Shown here in pieces: positions 49,101-61,299 of a DNA stretch of 64,000 nt (its first letter is position 1; the number at the start of each line of letters is the position of its first letter). The stretch is taken from NCBI RefSeq assembly GCF_963678635.1, contig NC_087067.1, forward strand, positions 51,514,233-51,578,232, in the 5' to 3' direction. The notes under the pieces were generated by a model. It saw only the letters and a program-made list of their open reading frames with translations. It had not been told where the DNA came from and ran no database searches. Source of the DNA: Symsagittifera roscoffensis. Taxonomy: Eukaryota; Xenacoelomorpha; Acoela; Convolutidae. The position numbers were made by a program, and so were the translations under genes.

Positions 49101-52100
49101 AACTCCTTTAGCCGCTTCGCTTCTTTGATCTGAAAAAAAAACAAAGCAAATATTTTCCAAAAATTATTTCAATCTCATTATTTGTAAAAAAAAAGAAAAA
49201 AAAGAATTAATCACTGATATCTCCATCTTTAATACTGGAGGTCAGAACTAAATTTCATCCAAGCTGAATTCTTATGCAAAGATATTGCTAGACACAACCC
49301 TGCATGAATGTGTGTCTAGTGTTTATACCTGTTCCTTGAGTCTGTCTCTCTCTTTCTCCCTCTCCTTCTCGGCCTCTCTGATCTTCTTCTTCTCTCTTGT
49401 CTCCCAACTCTTCAGTCTCTCCTGGTAGGCCGCCTCCTTTTCCCTCAGCTGCTTCTCTATCTTCTCCTGCTCCCTTTTATCCTCCTCCTCCTCCCTACTC
49501 AACGACTGCGCACGACCACCCGCCGAACTAAAACATTGCCGACAGAGTTGGAAAAGAGTCAATAAACGCAAGTAAAGAAAAATATTTGAAAAGATTTGAA
49601 TAAAAAACTCACCTTTCGATTTTGCGAGAAAAAATAGATGCCTTAAAGCTTTGAATTTCTAGAACAACTTGTGATGGACATTTTTTGAAAAAAAAAGTAA
49701 TCCAATCAAAGAAGACTGGATCAATAGGCAAGTTTTTATTTGGCTGGGAAAACTAATAATTAAATTCCATTTTCGAAATTAGAAGTCAATCACGTTTTTT
49801 GTGACCTTTACACTTTCGCTGTTCGAAGGAAATGAACTGAACTTCAAACCACAAAAAAGTAAATTGAACAAAATTTAAGACTTTTCCTGAAAATAAAACG
49901 AAAAAAGTCATTACGACTTATATAAGATTTGAACTACGTTCACCGTGTCTTACAAAATTCAAACTTCTTTGCACCATAATTTTGAATTTAAAAAACTCTC
50001 ATCGCCAAGGAAGCGCTCAATGAAGCTCAAAAAACTAGTTTTTGCTTAGTAAAAAAACCAAGCTTAGTTTTTAGCATAAAAGACCAATTTTCATACACAG
50101 TGGCTGAGCTGCGCTTCGCAAACACTAGTGAGAACAGATGTTATGAAACTTCTAATGCTACAGATCGTGATTATAGCATAAGTGCCACCAAATGAGCATT
50201 TTATTTGCAACTTCGGTTAGAAAAAAAGAAGGTTCATAATAATGCACATGGTCTTTCCCATTTAGGAAAAAGGTCTAAACAGCTAGTTAAATTCCAGATA
50301 GCTAATTTAATAATTTAATGCCCACTACCCATACAAAGGCGAAGCTGTACAAAGGCCAAGAACACAGCCGGTTAAGAGGCGAAGCTTCACTTCGCAAACA
50401 GTAGCGAGAACACGACAAAAAGCAGCCGTATTAAGTGCAATAAGAAATAAGCCACGAATTAGTAAAAATTCGGCTACGCTCTTTCATTTGCAAATTAGGT
50501 AAGAAAAAAGAAGGTTTGTACTTATACACTACGCTGATCGCTAGTGTAAACACGACTAAAACACAAAGGCGAAGCTGCACTTGCCATACACAAAAGATAA
50601 AAAGGTGAAAAGTATCACGTAATGTCTACGCCATTTTCGCTCGACAATCGTCAAACACTAGCCACCAATAGCAGATAAAAGAGATGCTATTTGATTGACG
50701 ATGCCATGCCAGCAAAATTTCCACCAAATGAGCAATTTTATTTGCGAGTTGGGTTGAGAAAAAACTGGACTCCGTAATATAACACTGCTCGCTAGCTCTA
50801 TGTAAAGACACGCTTTCAGTACATATAGAAACACATAGCAGGATTTAACTCACCGTCTATCCCTTGACCTAGAGTGGGACCTTCTTCTACTTCTATCTCT
50901 GCGGTCTCTGTCTCTATCCCTGTCTCTGTCTCTGTCTCGCTCCCTCTCTCTTTCCCGCTCCCTCTCCCGTTCCCGTTCTCTCTCCCTCTCCCTCTCTCGC
51001 TCTTTCTCCCTTTCTCTGTCCCGCTCTCTCCTTTCTTCCTCTCTCCTCCTTCTGGTCCGTTCTCTGGACGGAGAGGGAGAACTGGATTTGTCTCTTCTCC
51101 GTCTGGACGAGGAGGGACTTGACTTCTTTGAGGACCTCTCACGAGACCTAAACAAACAAAATATGACTGTCTCTGAAACCTTTTGTTGAATTAAAAATGA
51201 CCGTTTAAATTGAATAGATGACGGCAGAGGTTTCTGATACCAAAATGGTGTAGATAGCAATGATTTCTCTCGTCGATGGCTTCCGAGCTACTTATAAATA
51301 AGGGAAGGTGAACACTTATAATGACGTTTCCAGATTATGTTATGAAACTATGAATCACATGTGCCATCAACTTACTTATCAAATAATACATACCGTTTCT
51401 TAGGCGCGTCTTTCTCGTCTCTATCCTTGGACTTCCGCGACTTCTTTTTCTCCACTGCCTCCGAATCACTCGCCTCTTTATCACTGCCCTCCTTCAGTTT
51501 CTGTCTCTTCTTAATCTGACGATCAATCTCTTCTTTATCCGGACCCTCGTCATTCTAAACAGGTCCAAAATTAAATACAGCGAACACTTCAAGAAACATC
51601 TTGCAATCTCCTATCAAAAGATGAAGAGAAAAAGACTACAAAAAGTCTAGAAAGTACATGTAGGTTGGAAGGTTCAAGGGTTGGATTTATGTTCTAGGGA
51701 CTCCAAAAAAGACAAGATATTTAGTAATGCAAAAGATGCCGATAAAAATGGAATTGGGTATAAACTTTGCTAGGATTCTGTCAACTTCGCAGCTTTCTCG
51801 CCCACGTCTCTTTTCTTCTCTCTCGTTGTTCCCCAAAACTGAATGCAGGATGATGTCGCCTGAACCACGCCCACAAGAAGGTTCAAATAGTTGCGTGGAT
51901 GAACTTTCATTTCATAGCGAGTTTTGATTTGAGTCCTATAAAGCATTCACAGTCCACAAAACGTCTTCTCTTTCCACAACTCAGGCCGTTCACTTATTTA
52001 TTTTTGGACTCTGGAACGTCTTCATAAAAGGCTCTCATTCCTAATTTAGAGAACTTGATTCTAAGTCAAGGTAGAAGTTTACTTCGGATACTTATATATT

Positions 52101-53112
52101 AGATAAAACAGTTGCTTTACACAGGAGGCACAGAATTTTCATAGCAGAATTTTGGAGAAAAATAACAAAAACGAAAAAATGAGGTCAAACAGTAGCGAGA
52201 AAACGACAAAAAAAGGCAGCTGTATTAAATTTCAAACAAAAAAATAATGACCCTAGATCTCTGTAATTTTCAAGATCAAGTTATAACTGGCATTTTTTTG
52301 ATGAATTTTAACCAATTCGAGAAAACTGGATTATTAGGAAAAGTCTATATTCCCCAGGTAAATCTAAAAATTAAATTCCACTTTCGAAACTAATAATCGA
52401 TCAAGTTTCTTCGCGCCATTTCTGCTTTCATAATTGGAGAAGGCATTTCGCCTAGCTTCTAGTAAATGAACCTGCATTGAACTCAAAAAAGGCATCTACA
52501 CCTAAGGGCGTTCCTATGTGCATTCAAAAGTATGAATGCACTTCTTTTGTTATTAGAGCATTTTAATACGTCCTAAAAAATCATCACGACAAATATAGGA
52601 ATCTCAACTACAGCTGAACGTCAAATTAAGTGTTTTCCTTGATCCAATTCAACGCTTCTTTAATTCTAACCCAACGGACAGACATTTGGAAAAGACTTGA
52701 ATTTTTTCAGTTTTTGTTTCAACCATTGAAAGTGGGAGGAACTTCGTCTTCGTGTGCGTTTCAGTTTTTTTTTTTCAACTTAATTCCATGCATAATCAGT
52801 CGAGTGATATATAACATAAAAACCGGTTACCTTGGCAAGTAAGAAACAAAAAAATATACTTTTTTCGTTTTATTTTCAAATTCATTTTTTGACAGCAATT
52901 AAGTCGACTATGTCTTGTTCCTCTCATCACGAAATTCACCAAAATGACAAAAATTAGCAAAAATATATAGTTTTTCTTACTTTCGTTCGGAATTTTTTGT
53001 GCTACTTGCACAGCAACTGTTTTTTCTTGTTTTACATAGTTTTTAATTGGACTGTAGCTGAATCAAAACGCATTTATGTTATGAAAAAGATGTCAAGCAG
53101 CAAATTCAGGGG

Positions 53113-53148
<36 letters not shown>

Positions 53149-56100
53149 ATATGTGGAGCTGAACAACAAAAAATAAACTTTGAAAAAGTTTTGAAAATCA
53201 AAATACTGACTACTTGAAAAAAAAATCAATTTTCGATTTTCAAAAAAAAAAGCTGTTCTTATTTCGAGAACAATTCATGGCTGACACTTCTTTGCTAAAA
53301 ATTTTTTGACACTTTTTTGATAAAAAGTCAAACCGCAAAGATTAAATTTGGCGTGAATTTTTGCCTAAAAAAACAACAGCAATCAACTCGGCCATGACAC
53401 TTAATTGTCACAAATTTTTATTTCGAACTAAATGCATTGTTTTAAAAACACCACTCTCGACCGTTAAACCGCATACTACAAAACAACGAATATTTACGTG
53501 AACTAAATGGCAGCTAAAAAGCTATGTGCGTAGCTCATTTACATAAAGATGCCAATCTGCATTTCGTCAACAAAAGAAAAAACTGGCAAATGGCAGCTTC
53601 AAAATGCAAAAAAAAAACTAAAAAAAATTAAGGTTTAAAAATATTACTTCTACGGGATTCGAGCCTGATGTCTTTACAACGCGCCCAAATCTCGTACAGT
53701 CATCAAAAACTATCACCAATAAAGCGTATAAAACACAAGCTTTGAAATTTCCACTGCTATGAGTGCTAAATTATGCAAGTTTGGTAGGAAAAGTAAACTC
53801 GTAATATAACACACGTATTTGCTGGTTCGGTTATGAGTAATTTCTGCATCACTGAACAACTCCAAGACGCGAGAAAAATTATGCGCTAGAAAAATAAGAA
53901 TTCTCCCATCCTAGATATAGCGTCTTTTAGGCTTCGATAAACGGAGATAAAGCTCGTATATATTTGTTCAAATTGACAATAATCGGGACTCATTTCTTTT
54001 ATTTTTGAAGACGGATTATAGATAATCAGAAAAAGTATTAAGTTCTGAACTATTCTTAGCAACTTTTTTCTTCATTATTTTTTTCCGAATTTTATTTAAC
54101 TTGAGGAAACACTTTTTATTAAGTTTTACTTTGCTCGATTTACCCATGAAAAAACCATGGCAAGCAGTTGCAAAACAAGCAGATATTCAAGGCTCATTTT
54201 GGCAAGGCAGAGAACTGATTTCAGAAACAGTGTGTTTCAAGATAACCTGAAAGTAATAGCACGAGAGCTCATTTTTTTAATTACTTTGCTAATCAGAACC
54301 TTTCCTTAATGCGTATAATGGGCATAATCTTTATGAGCAAAAGATGCAAATATATTTCGAATTTTAAAAGAATCAAAAATTTATTGAACACGTACATCTC
54401 GTGCCGGTTTAATTTTTATTCCAGATTATTGAGAAGATAAATTTTGGCTTATCGTTGACGCTGTCGAACAAAAATGTCTACTGTATTGCTTTTCACTGGT
54501 ACTCACGGAGCCTAATGGCTCAATCTATGCCTGTGAGTTGATCGAGCTAAAGGTGGAAACGATTTGTAAATCAGCAACTCTTCAATCCACAATAATCCAA
54601 ACCACTTTTTCCACATCGCCCACAAAAAATCCACTATCCACTCTTTGAAAATCACTTTTCGCCCACAAGAGCACAGCGTCCACTTTTGAAGTCCACTCGA
54701 CGAGATGAGAACTTAATTCTTATAATTACATGTGAAAGGCAGTTACCTTCTGCCAGGCCAGAAGACCAAAACTTAACTTACGATTCATGCACGACGAAAA
54801 AATCAAATCCCCACCCAATAAAGCAACAAATCACGACACTTCCTAAAAGAAAACAATGCTTCTATGGCTACTATAGGGTCATTCTTCCGTGGGATTGGGC
54901 TGCGTAAGTGCAGTAACAGTTTAATGTGAGTTGTAATCAAACTAACCTTGTGAGTTTCTCTAAATTTAGAAATTTCTTGACTTATCAAGCTTTTCTTCGA
55001 GTCATCCATGTCTAGTTCTTCCACGTCCAATTTAGGGTTCCTGGCAGAATACTGGTATGGCTTTAGGGTGGGGATCGTGGTCACTCCCTCTGAGTCGTCA
55101 TGGCGGTTCTCCTTGTTCTTCTTCCGACTGTTCTCATCTTCGTCTCCAGAGTCGTCTGACTTCAAATCTGAAAACCCAAGAAAAAACTGAATGCAGTACA
55201 ATAATCAACGAAATGAGAAACATACGACTACTTCAGTCAGGTTCTCGCGATTGACCACAGTTGATCCATTGGTTGCTAACTGTAGGCAAAACTTTAATTC
55301 GCCTTTTTTTCGGCTTAAAACACTTCCTCGATCTCCAGAAGCAACCAAAACTCTCTTCGAACTACTGAGCTTTCTATTGTACATAGAAAAATCAGCCATC
55401 TCGTTTTGACTTCACAGATCTCCCATTTTTTCTTCTAATTGAAAATAACTTACTGTGCACTCTCATCTTGGCGTTTCTGAGAATGGCCACTATGGCCTGC
55501 TTCACACTCTTGTCCTGCTCCTCATCTTCCTCATTTGTCTGAAACAACAAACACATAGACAGACAATCATTATCAGCGGATTTAACCTTTCCACTAGCAC
55601 TAGTTCAGCAGTTTTAATCTTTTGATATTTTTATCGTGTCAAACCGCAAAGCGACTCCAAGTCCCCAATTCAATAAAAATGAACTTCGAAATGGGTTGCA
55701 AAAATTCTGTGGGTGACATTCTCCCGGGCAAAGAAATCATCAAAAACTTCTTTCTTTATTGCAAGTTATCTAAAGTGAACTCGGGTAGAATTTCCATTAT
55801 CGAGAGTCGAGTACGTTTTCTTGTCTATACGACTATAGGCTGCCTTTGCTTTTGACTTGAATTTGTGTGTGGAAAGGTGATAGAAATCGAATCTTCGAAG
55901 CTTGCCATATCCTCGGTGTTATAGTGAAATAACTTTTTGAGGGGTTCAGAATCGAGGTTCGACATGGATTAAGCAACGTCTATTTCAGAACAATTGACGA
56001 CCAGCCGAGAACCAAAGAAGTCCTCAGAGCTTTTAATCATCGATTCAAATTTATGCTTCAAATTTCAAACACAGATTAATTAAGAGAAATTTCTTATGCA

Positions 56101-57925
56101 ATTCAGAGGCAGTAATAATTAAAGTCACTCAGTTTATCTCAAATGCAGTTAAAAAGCACTCAAGAAAAATGGAAAAACTGGGCAGGAAAAGACGCCAACT
56201 GTAAAGAGTTAGACTACCACAAATCTTGAGGCGCTAACTCGAAACAGGCGACAATTCGCACAAGTGACAACTCGTAACAGTAGATTAAGCGAGCAACACT
56301 GAGTCAATCACAGTATTCCTCTCGTGCCGTATGTAGTAAGCGCATCGGAGCACGCGTATGCTATTTGCCAATGCCAGGTTACAAATCGTCCTGTTTCGAA
56401 TTGTCGCCTGTTACAAATTTTCGCCTGCTACGAATTGTCGCCACATCTCACAAAACGATAGCTACTAAATTGTTCTTTTCTTGAACTTTTTTTCTAGTAA
56501 TAATTATGATGCACCAATTCGTTTATTTTTCTAAGTTGCCCGGTTGCCCAAATGTAAAGATGAGTTTTTAAATAAATAATTGTGATTTCTGCGATTCGGA
56601 GAGGATCTATGAAAGGCTATCCAGCCTGTCTAAGCATAGTCCGTTTCTCTAATTTCCACATCCCTTTTTTGCGACTCAAGGCCGTTTTTTGCGTCTAGAA
56701 GTTTCACGTGGTACCACTATTGCAGCCGTAATCGGTCAGGCTGTGGTAGACCTGAAGCTAGAAGTCAAGTGAGTGCTCGTCCTCGCACACTATCATTTCC
56801 ATGGCAGGTGATCGATTATCGAACGGGAATTAGTCCTGTAAAAAATTTAGTGGGGGGAACTTTTTACTTCAAGATTTTGTCCTGGAGGGCTTAGACCGCG
56901 AGCGAATCACTTCGTTAAGATTAAATTAGGTTTAGTTCTCTTATGAATAACTACTGAACAAAAATTGATGTGCAATATTTACTTACATCGTCTTCTCCAT
57001 CCTGGCCTGTCTTGTATGTCTCCAGGTAGTCCCTAGTCTTCTCATCCACCTTCACATTCAGCTGTTTACTGCCCACTTCCAAGTTGTGCAGCATCTTGAT
57101 CGCTCTGATGGCCGACTCTGGGTCCTGGTAAGTGCAGAAGCCAAAGCCCTGCAGTTTTCCAGAGGAGCACTTGGCTCGCTTCCAGTTTGAGATGTAGCCA
57201 CATGTCTAAGGATACACAGTAATTAGAAATATACTCTCCATGATCTATTCAGTTTTACCAACTAGCTTTTAGGAGTCACAAATTGGAGTTGGTATTGTTT
57301 TTTTTTCGTCGGTGAGTTTTTAAGTATAAGCCTCTTTAAATTTTCATCAGAAGCTTTAAAACTATAGCAATGATTTTGAAATTTCACTTTGCAAAAGCTT
57401 TCAGCGATACCAGAACTTCAACCAGATGGCAAAACTACGATTTCGTTTTCAACTGAGCTTCTACAAACGGAACTGATATGATTTTTAGTAGAAGAATTCG
57501 AGAGGATTTGAATGACTCACATTGAGCATGGCTCTGATCATGTCGTCGGGGGCTGTGTCGCATATGTTGCCCACAAACACTGTGGACTCCTTCGCTGCCT
57601 CTCTGGTCGGCGGCTGGGTGATGGGAAACATGCCTGGTGGAGGACCCACTGAAACACATCACAAATTACTAGTTAGAAACTGAAGCCAATATTACCACTA
57701 TAGTCGAAGTGTCAGATTCAATATCATATTATCTTCAGAAAAAATTCAAAGAGATCTTTTGAATCTCGTTTCCACCATTATTGGTTCTCCACTCAATTAT
57801 AAATTGATGTCCAGTTAGTCTCATCATAAATCGAGAGACAATGTACCTGGTCTCATGTTGAAGTGCGGCTGTATGCCTTGAGGAGGCGGGTACAGCAACG
57901 GGGCAGTCTGGTAATGCGCTGCCAT
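43196..57925 (-). CDS. RBM25: RBM25, RNA-binding splicing regulator (RRM + RE/RD-rich + PWI)
   Basis: Sixteen minus-strand exons join in frame with GT-AG borders to give 960 aa (human about 843). They are 57925-57847, 57648-57521, 57205-56987, 55538-55454, 55167-54947, 51554-51394, 51147-50854, 49527-49329, 49129-49056, 48799-48567, 48098-47755, 47060-46889, 46422-46109, 45880-45767, 44069-43923 and 43294-43196. Residues ~48-125 form the RRM, with RNP2 VFVGNI and RNP1 LQGFGFCTY. A charged region with long RE/RD runs is encoded at 50854-51147. A block close to the vertebrate protein follows (LREKEAAYQERLKSW, then KRLKEFLEEYDDQRDD). The last ~120 residues are the PWI domain (ELFSYPVDW, RIQPWVNKKI, KLWRLLIYETEAKKQGL). 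RBM25 binds U1-associated factors and exonic elements in the nucleus and controls 5' splice-site choice. The first exon begins 5 nt before the ATG, right after a TTGTTTTCAG acceptor. The gene lies about 350 bp downstream of DHX16 on the same strand. Exon 6 to exon 5 is the longest intron (3.4 kb). Confidence 0.95.
43380..43740. mobile_element. hAT-like MITE in RBM25 last intron, with a 21-bp C run
   Basis: The left end reads CAATGGCGGATT; the right end, read on the minus strand, is CAGGGGCAGATCT. Such CAGGGGCGGA-type ends are common in nonautonomous hAT elements. The element is about 361 bp and has no coding content. It includes a 21-base C homopolymer at 43694-43714. No clear 8-bp target duplication is seen. 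Confidence 0.45.
45225..45620. repeat. Member of the RBM25-intron repeat family
   Basis: Ordered blocks as in the copies at 42.4 and 49.5 kb: AGTTGGAAAA, CCTTAAAGCTTTGAATTTCT, AACAATTTATGATGGA, AAGTCAATCACGTTTTT and AAACCGCGAAAAA. It lies in the intron between the exons at 45880-45767 and 44069-43923, or partly just 3' of the former. Confidence 0.78.
47327..47697. mobile_element. hAT-like MITE in an RBM25 intron
   Basis: A 371-bp element with left end CAGGGACGTATTA followed by a G-rich run. Its right end reads CAGGGGCGGACCTA on the minus strand. The flanking octamers ACCAGAAA and ATCAGTAA agree at six of eight positions, which could be a decayed 8-bp target duplication. There is no coding content. 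It sits between the RBM25 exons at 48098-47755 and 47060-46889. Confidence 0.5.
49535..49930. repeat. Member of the RBM25-intron repeat family, abutting a splice acceptor
   Basis: Shares AGTTGGAAAA, CCTTAAAGCTTTGAATTTCT, GTGATGGACATTTTTT and AGAAGTCAATCACGTTTTTT with the copies at 42.4 and 45.2 kb. Its left limit falls within about 20 bp of the acceptor of the RBM25 exon 49527-49329. Confidence 0.78.
52220..52620. repeat. Diverged member of the RBM25-intron repeat family
   Basis: AATTCGAGAAAACTGGATTA, AATTAAATTCCACTTTCGAA and ATCGATCAAGTTT follow the same order as in the copy at 49.5 kb. The left and right limits are uncertain. Confidence 0.5.
53114..53144. repeat. (TA)n microsatellite
   Basis: About 15.5 perfect TA units in the long intron of RBM25, followed by TGTG and more TA. 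Confidence 0.95.
56228..56450. mobile_element. Foldback MITE-like element with GGCGACAATTCG subterminal repeats
   Basis: GGCGACAATTCG at 56247-56258 and a diverged GTGACAACTCGTAACAG at 56264-56280 are mirrored on the other strand by CGAATTGTCGCC at 56397-56408 and again at 56431-56442, with a further TTTCGCCTG between them. The arrangement of repeated inverted motifs at both ends of a 220-bp noncoding segment is typical of foldback or subterminal-repeat MITEs. It lies in an RBM25 intron. Confidence 0.55.
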
Positions 57926-57950
57926 TCAATCTGAAAACAACACCATTTTT
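57926..57950 (-). promoter_or_regulatory. Splice acceptor 5 nt upstream of the RBM25 start (candidate trans-splice site)
   Basis: On the minus strand a T-rich tract ends TTGTTTTCAG at 57931-57932, followed by ATTGA and the ATG at 57925. A strong acceptor this close to the start implies either a 5'-UTR intron or addition of a spliced leader. Only about 350 bp separate it from the stop codon of DHX16, which favours the second explanation. Confidence 0.6.
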
Positions 57951-58278
57951 AATACACATCGCAAATTATCTCAAACCGGGAAAGCAACGCCAAACAAGTC
58001 CCGAAAACTTCTAGTGTATGCATAATTTTAATGAGCATATTTGACCGCAATGATGTTTGCGATTAATCTTCACTGCTGCTTGCATTAAATTAAGCACTTG
58101 ACTGGTCTTCTATTGATAAGCTGTCTACGACAATCAAGTCTTCAATTCAATAACAAATTAATTTAACTACGAAAATCAAGTTTTGACAAAAAGATAGATT
58201 TTTCAATCTGTTTGCTGTACATATTGATTACGGGGCTAGAATCTTTAGAGACACTATTAGCGAAAAAACGGACTATGA
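57933..58278. other. DHX16-RBM25 intercistronic region
   Basis: About 346 bp between the DHX16 stop and the RBM25 acceptor. On the minus strand no canonical AATAAA is found; one ATTAAA occurs at 58026-58031. No other gene or clear promoter motif is visible. Confidence 0.6.
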
Positions 58279-61200
58279 TCAATCATTGATAGCACCTTGA
58301 CTTCGTCCGAAAGTCTTCGGCATCTTCCTACTTGACGCATCTTCTAGATCTTTAGCTTGGTAGTAATGTGGGGCAACTTCCAACAGCCAACTCGTTTCAA
58401 CTACACTCACATTTCTCATAAACTCTTTAGACGTAAACACCAATTCATGGTACAGAACACATTTTACAGGAGTTTCTTGTTCAAACAAACAACTATTTGG
58501 GTGCACGTGAACTGTTTGCTGGTGTTTCATAGTTTTATACGTTCCAGTTTTACCAGCTAGTCTTGCCGTGTTGTAGAAAAATCCAGATGTTATCGCTTTT
58601 CGGATCTTGACCGAATCGCCCCCACTTGATTCCAATGCTATTTCGACTCTTTCCATTAAGCCTGCTAGTTGATCCCGCACGTCTCTCGCTCGTTTCATGC
58701 TTCGATGTTGAATGAAGTTCTCAAAGCACCATTGTATGGAATAGTCTGTATCTGCCCAATTATTATACACGTTGAGTAACGTCAGATGATCTCCATCTGG
58801 TGAGAAGAAGTTCCTCCTTGCATTATCAGCGTGAACAACTTTATCTTTTGGTCTGTAAAATATGCTTTGATTACTTGACATCATTGCGGCAACAGTTAGA
58901 ACTTCTTCGGAGCAACCTTGTTTCTCCGAAGCAATTATCATTTTTGACATCATTGGGTCGACTGGAAACTCAGCCATTCGTCTTCCTAATTTGGTCAACT
59001 CCCCTTTATGATTCAAAGCACCCAATGCATAAAGTTGTTCCAACGCAAGTACTAAAGTCTCATGCGGCGGCGGATCCATGAAATCAAAATTGATCAAATC
59101 ATTGATTCCAAGACTCTTCAATAATAAAACCACATTTCCCAGATGAGTTCTCTGTATCTCTGGAACTGTAGTTGTTTCCAGTTCGTTCTTATATGCCCAT
59201 TGAGTGTATAATCTGAAGCACTTTCCAGGGGATACCCGACCGGCTCTTCCCGCTCTCTGATTGGCTGATGCCTTGGAGCAAGGCACCACTACAAGGGACT
59301 CCATTCCAGTCCTAGAATTGAAACTCTTTTGCTTGTTGAACCCTGGATCTATAACGTACACAATACCATCGATAGTTAACGATGTCTCTGCAATGTTAGT
59401 AGCCAAAACCACCTTTCGAGCGTTTTTAGGAGTCGGCTCGAAGATTTTCGCTTGCATGTCAGAAGGCAAGTTTGAGTAAATAGGCAACACAATCAGTTCT
59501 TTTATTCGTTTTCCAAGCTTCTTAGCTCGTTCACTTAAAATTTCCTGGCAGCTCTCAATTTCTTCTTGGCCTGTTAAGAACACTAGAACATCGCCAGTAG
59601 GTTGGGAAACATGTATTTGTAAAACAGTTACAACAACAGCGTCAATATAATCAGCTTCTGGCGCTTTAGTGTAGAAGATATCAACTGGGAAACGACGTCC
59701 CGGAATCCGGAAAACTGGTGCATCGTCAAAGAACAGTGAAAACTTTTCGGTATCCATAGTTGCCGATGATATCAGGAGCTTCAAGTCAGGCCGGAACCTT
59801 GCAATATCTTTGACCAGACCGAACAAGACATCTGTATGCAACGTCCGTTCGTGCGCCTCGTCAATGATAATCACACTATACGAAGCCAAATCTGGCTCGT
59901 TTAGAAACTCTCGCAGTAACATTCCGTCCGTCATGTATTTAAGAATAGTTCGTTTACTGGTGCAATCTTCGAATCGGATTGAATAGCCCACTTCGTTTCC
60001 TAATTTCTTGCCCATTTCTTCAGCTACACGTGCTGCCACACTCATTGCCGCAACTCTTCTTGGTTGCGTGCATCCAATCATTTTACCCTCTTCGCAGTAT
60101 CCGGCTTCGATTAAATACTGTGGAATCTGGGTTGTTTTTCCACTTCCAGTTTCGCCCTCAATCACCAACACTTGGTAACTAGTCAATGCGTCGACAAGCT
60201 CTTTTTTAAATTTGAAGATCGGTAGACTTTCTCTCGTTTCTTGCAACGACATCTTCTTAAGTTCTTCTTTACTTATTGAAGGCTCCATTTTTTCATCGGA
60301 ACCAGGGATTGTCAGTGTACTGATGAAATCAATTTGGTCTTCAATTAGAAGATCGTAATCTTTAGTTTCAACTTTTTTCTTGTCTTGCGCCCCTACATTG
60401 ATTAAGGCTTGTTTAATGTGATCTTCCTCCCACTTTTTACTTTCATTGTTGAAACCCGAATCATTCGCGTCTAATTTCTCCTCGAAGAAGTCTTGATGCA
60501 ATCCAATGTCATCTTTAGGCACAAAATATCGGTTCACTTTTTCAATGTCTTTCGCTTTCTTGTGGCTATTCGCCAATTGCAGAATCTCTTTCTTATACTT
60601 TAATTCTTGGCGTTCTTTGCTAGTTAGAGTGGCTTCTCCGAACAAATACTCTTCATCTTTAACGTCAGCTTCTAAAGCGTCCAATTGATCTACTTCTCGC
60701 TTTTTCAAATAATCTCTCCGACTTTTCTTTCGTAAATCAGTCACAAAATTTGAGACATCTTCATTGTCCATGTTCTCGTATATGGCTCTAGTAGGGTCTT
60801 TAGCATCGGCCATTTTCTTTTTCGTTTTCTCTTCATCTCGCTTTTTCAGTCGAGCTGCAAACTCGTCTCTTTCTTTTCTGTCTCTTTCGAGCAGTTTTCG
60901 TTCTTCGTCCGAGTCGCTCAAATTGGAAGCTAACTCTCTGTCTGGACTCTTATGCGTCTTCTTCTTTCGTTTCTTTGATCGGCTGCTACTTTTTGAGGAC
61001 ACACTTTTAATATCTTCCTCGTCACTTTCTATCATTTTGTACACCTTTTTCTGAACTGGTGCGACTGGAACTACAGGCTTCACCAATTTTCTCTGACCAA
61101 CACGATCGTGTAACTCTGATAAAAACGATTGCAATTTGTTTACATTTTCCACTGCTCCTGATTTCTGAATTTTGTAAGTCAACTCATCTGCGCTCTTCGA

Positions 61201-61299
61201 TTTTTTGGCCATTGACAGAAAAAACTGGCATAATGTTTTGTCTCCAATGTTCAGTATTTCGTGAAGCTTGTCTTCAACCCACGCCTCATGAGCAGCCAT
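58279..61299 (-). CDS. DHX16: DHX16 (Prp2-type), DEAH-box pre-mRNA splicing ATPase
   Basis: One uninterrupted frame of 1006 aa, close to the usual ~1040 aa of animal DHX16. The N-terminus ([20 protein letters not shown]) matches the family-specific N-terminal region and is followed by a charged Lys/Glu-rich linker. The helicase core begins near residue 365. It includes motif [11 protein letters not shown] (~380-390), [12 protein letters not shown] (~480), SAT (~510), the [12 protein letters not shown] segment, and motif [10 protein letters not shown] (~680). Winged-helix, ratchet (HA2) and OB-fold regions follow ([38 protein letters not shown]). DHX16/Prp2 remodels the activated spliceosome before the first transesterification. 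The gene has no intron in its coding region, unlike its 16-exon neighbour RBM25. An acceptor-like TGCTTTTTAG ends 5 nt before the ATG. Confidence 0.95.
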   Translation of the reverse strand: MAAHEAWVEDKLHEILNIGDKTLCQFFLSMAKKSKSADELTYKIQKSGAVENVNKLQSFLSELHDRVGQRKLVKPVVPVAPVQKKVYKMIESDEEDIKSVSSKSSSRSKKRKKKTHKSPDRELASNLSDSDEERKLLERDRKERDEFAARLKKRDEEKTKKKMADAKDPTRAIYENMDNEDVSNFVTDLRKKSRRDYLKKREVDQLDALEADVKDEEYLFGEATLTSKERQELKYKKEILQLANSHKKAKDIEKVNRYFVPKDDIGLHQDFFEEKLDANDSGFNNESKKWEEDHIKQALINVGAQDKKKVETKDYDLLIEDQIDFISTLTIPGSDEKMEPSISKEELKKMSLQETRESLPIFKFKKELVDALTSYQVLVIEGETGSGKTTQIPQYLIEAGYCEEGKMIGCTQPRRVAAMSVAARVAEEMGKKLGNEVGYSIRFEDCTSKRTILKYMTDGMLLREFLNEPDLASYSVIIIDEAHERTLHTDVLFGLVKDIARFRPDLKLLISSATMDTEKFSLFFDDAPVFRIPGRRFPVDIFYTKAPEADYIDAVVVTVLQIHVSQPTGDVLVFLTGQEEIESCQEILSERAKKLGKRIKELIVLPIYSNLPSDMQAKIFEPTPKNARKVVLATNIAETSLTIDGIVYVIDPGFNKQKSFNSRTGMESLVVVPCSKASANQRAGRAGRVSPGKCFRLYTQWAYKNELETTTVPEIQRTHLGNVVLLLKSLGINDLINFDFMDPPPHETLVLALEQLYALGALNHKGELTKLGRRMAEFPVDPMMSKMIIASEKQGCSEEVLTVAAMMSSNQSIFYRPKDKVVHADNARRNFFSPDGDHLTLLNVYNNWADTDYSIQWCFENFIQHRSMKRARDVRDQLAGLMERVEIALESSGGDSVKIRKAITSGFFYNTARLAGKTGTYKTMKHQQTVHVHPNSCLFEQETPVKCVLYHELVFTSKEFMRNVSVVETSWLLEVAPHYYQAKDLEDASSRKMPKTFGRSQGAIND

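Noticed and set aside
50874..51122. Plus-strand open frame rich in Ser/Pro/Leu opposite the RE/RD-rich RBM25 exon
   Set aside because: It is the antisense shadow of the Arg/Glu/Asp repeat codons; the minus-strand exon fits RBM25 in phase.
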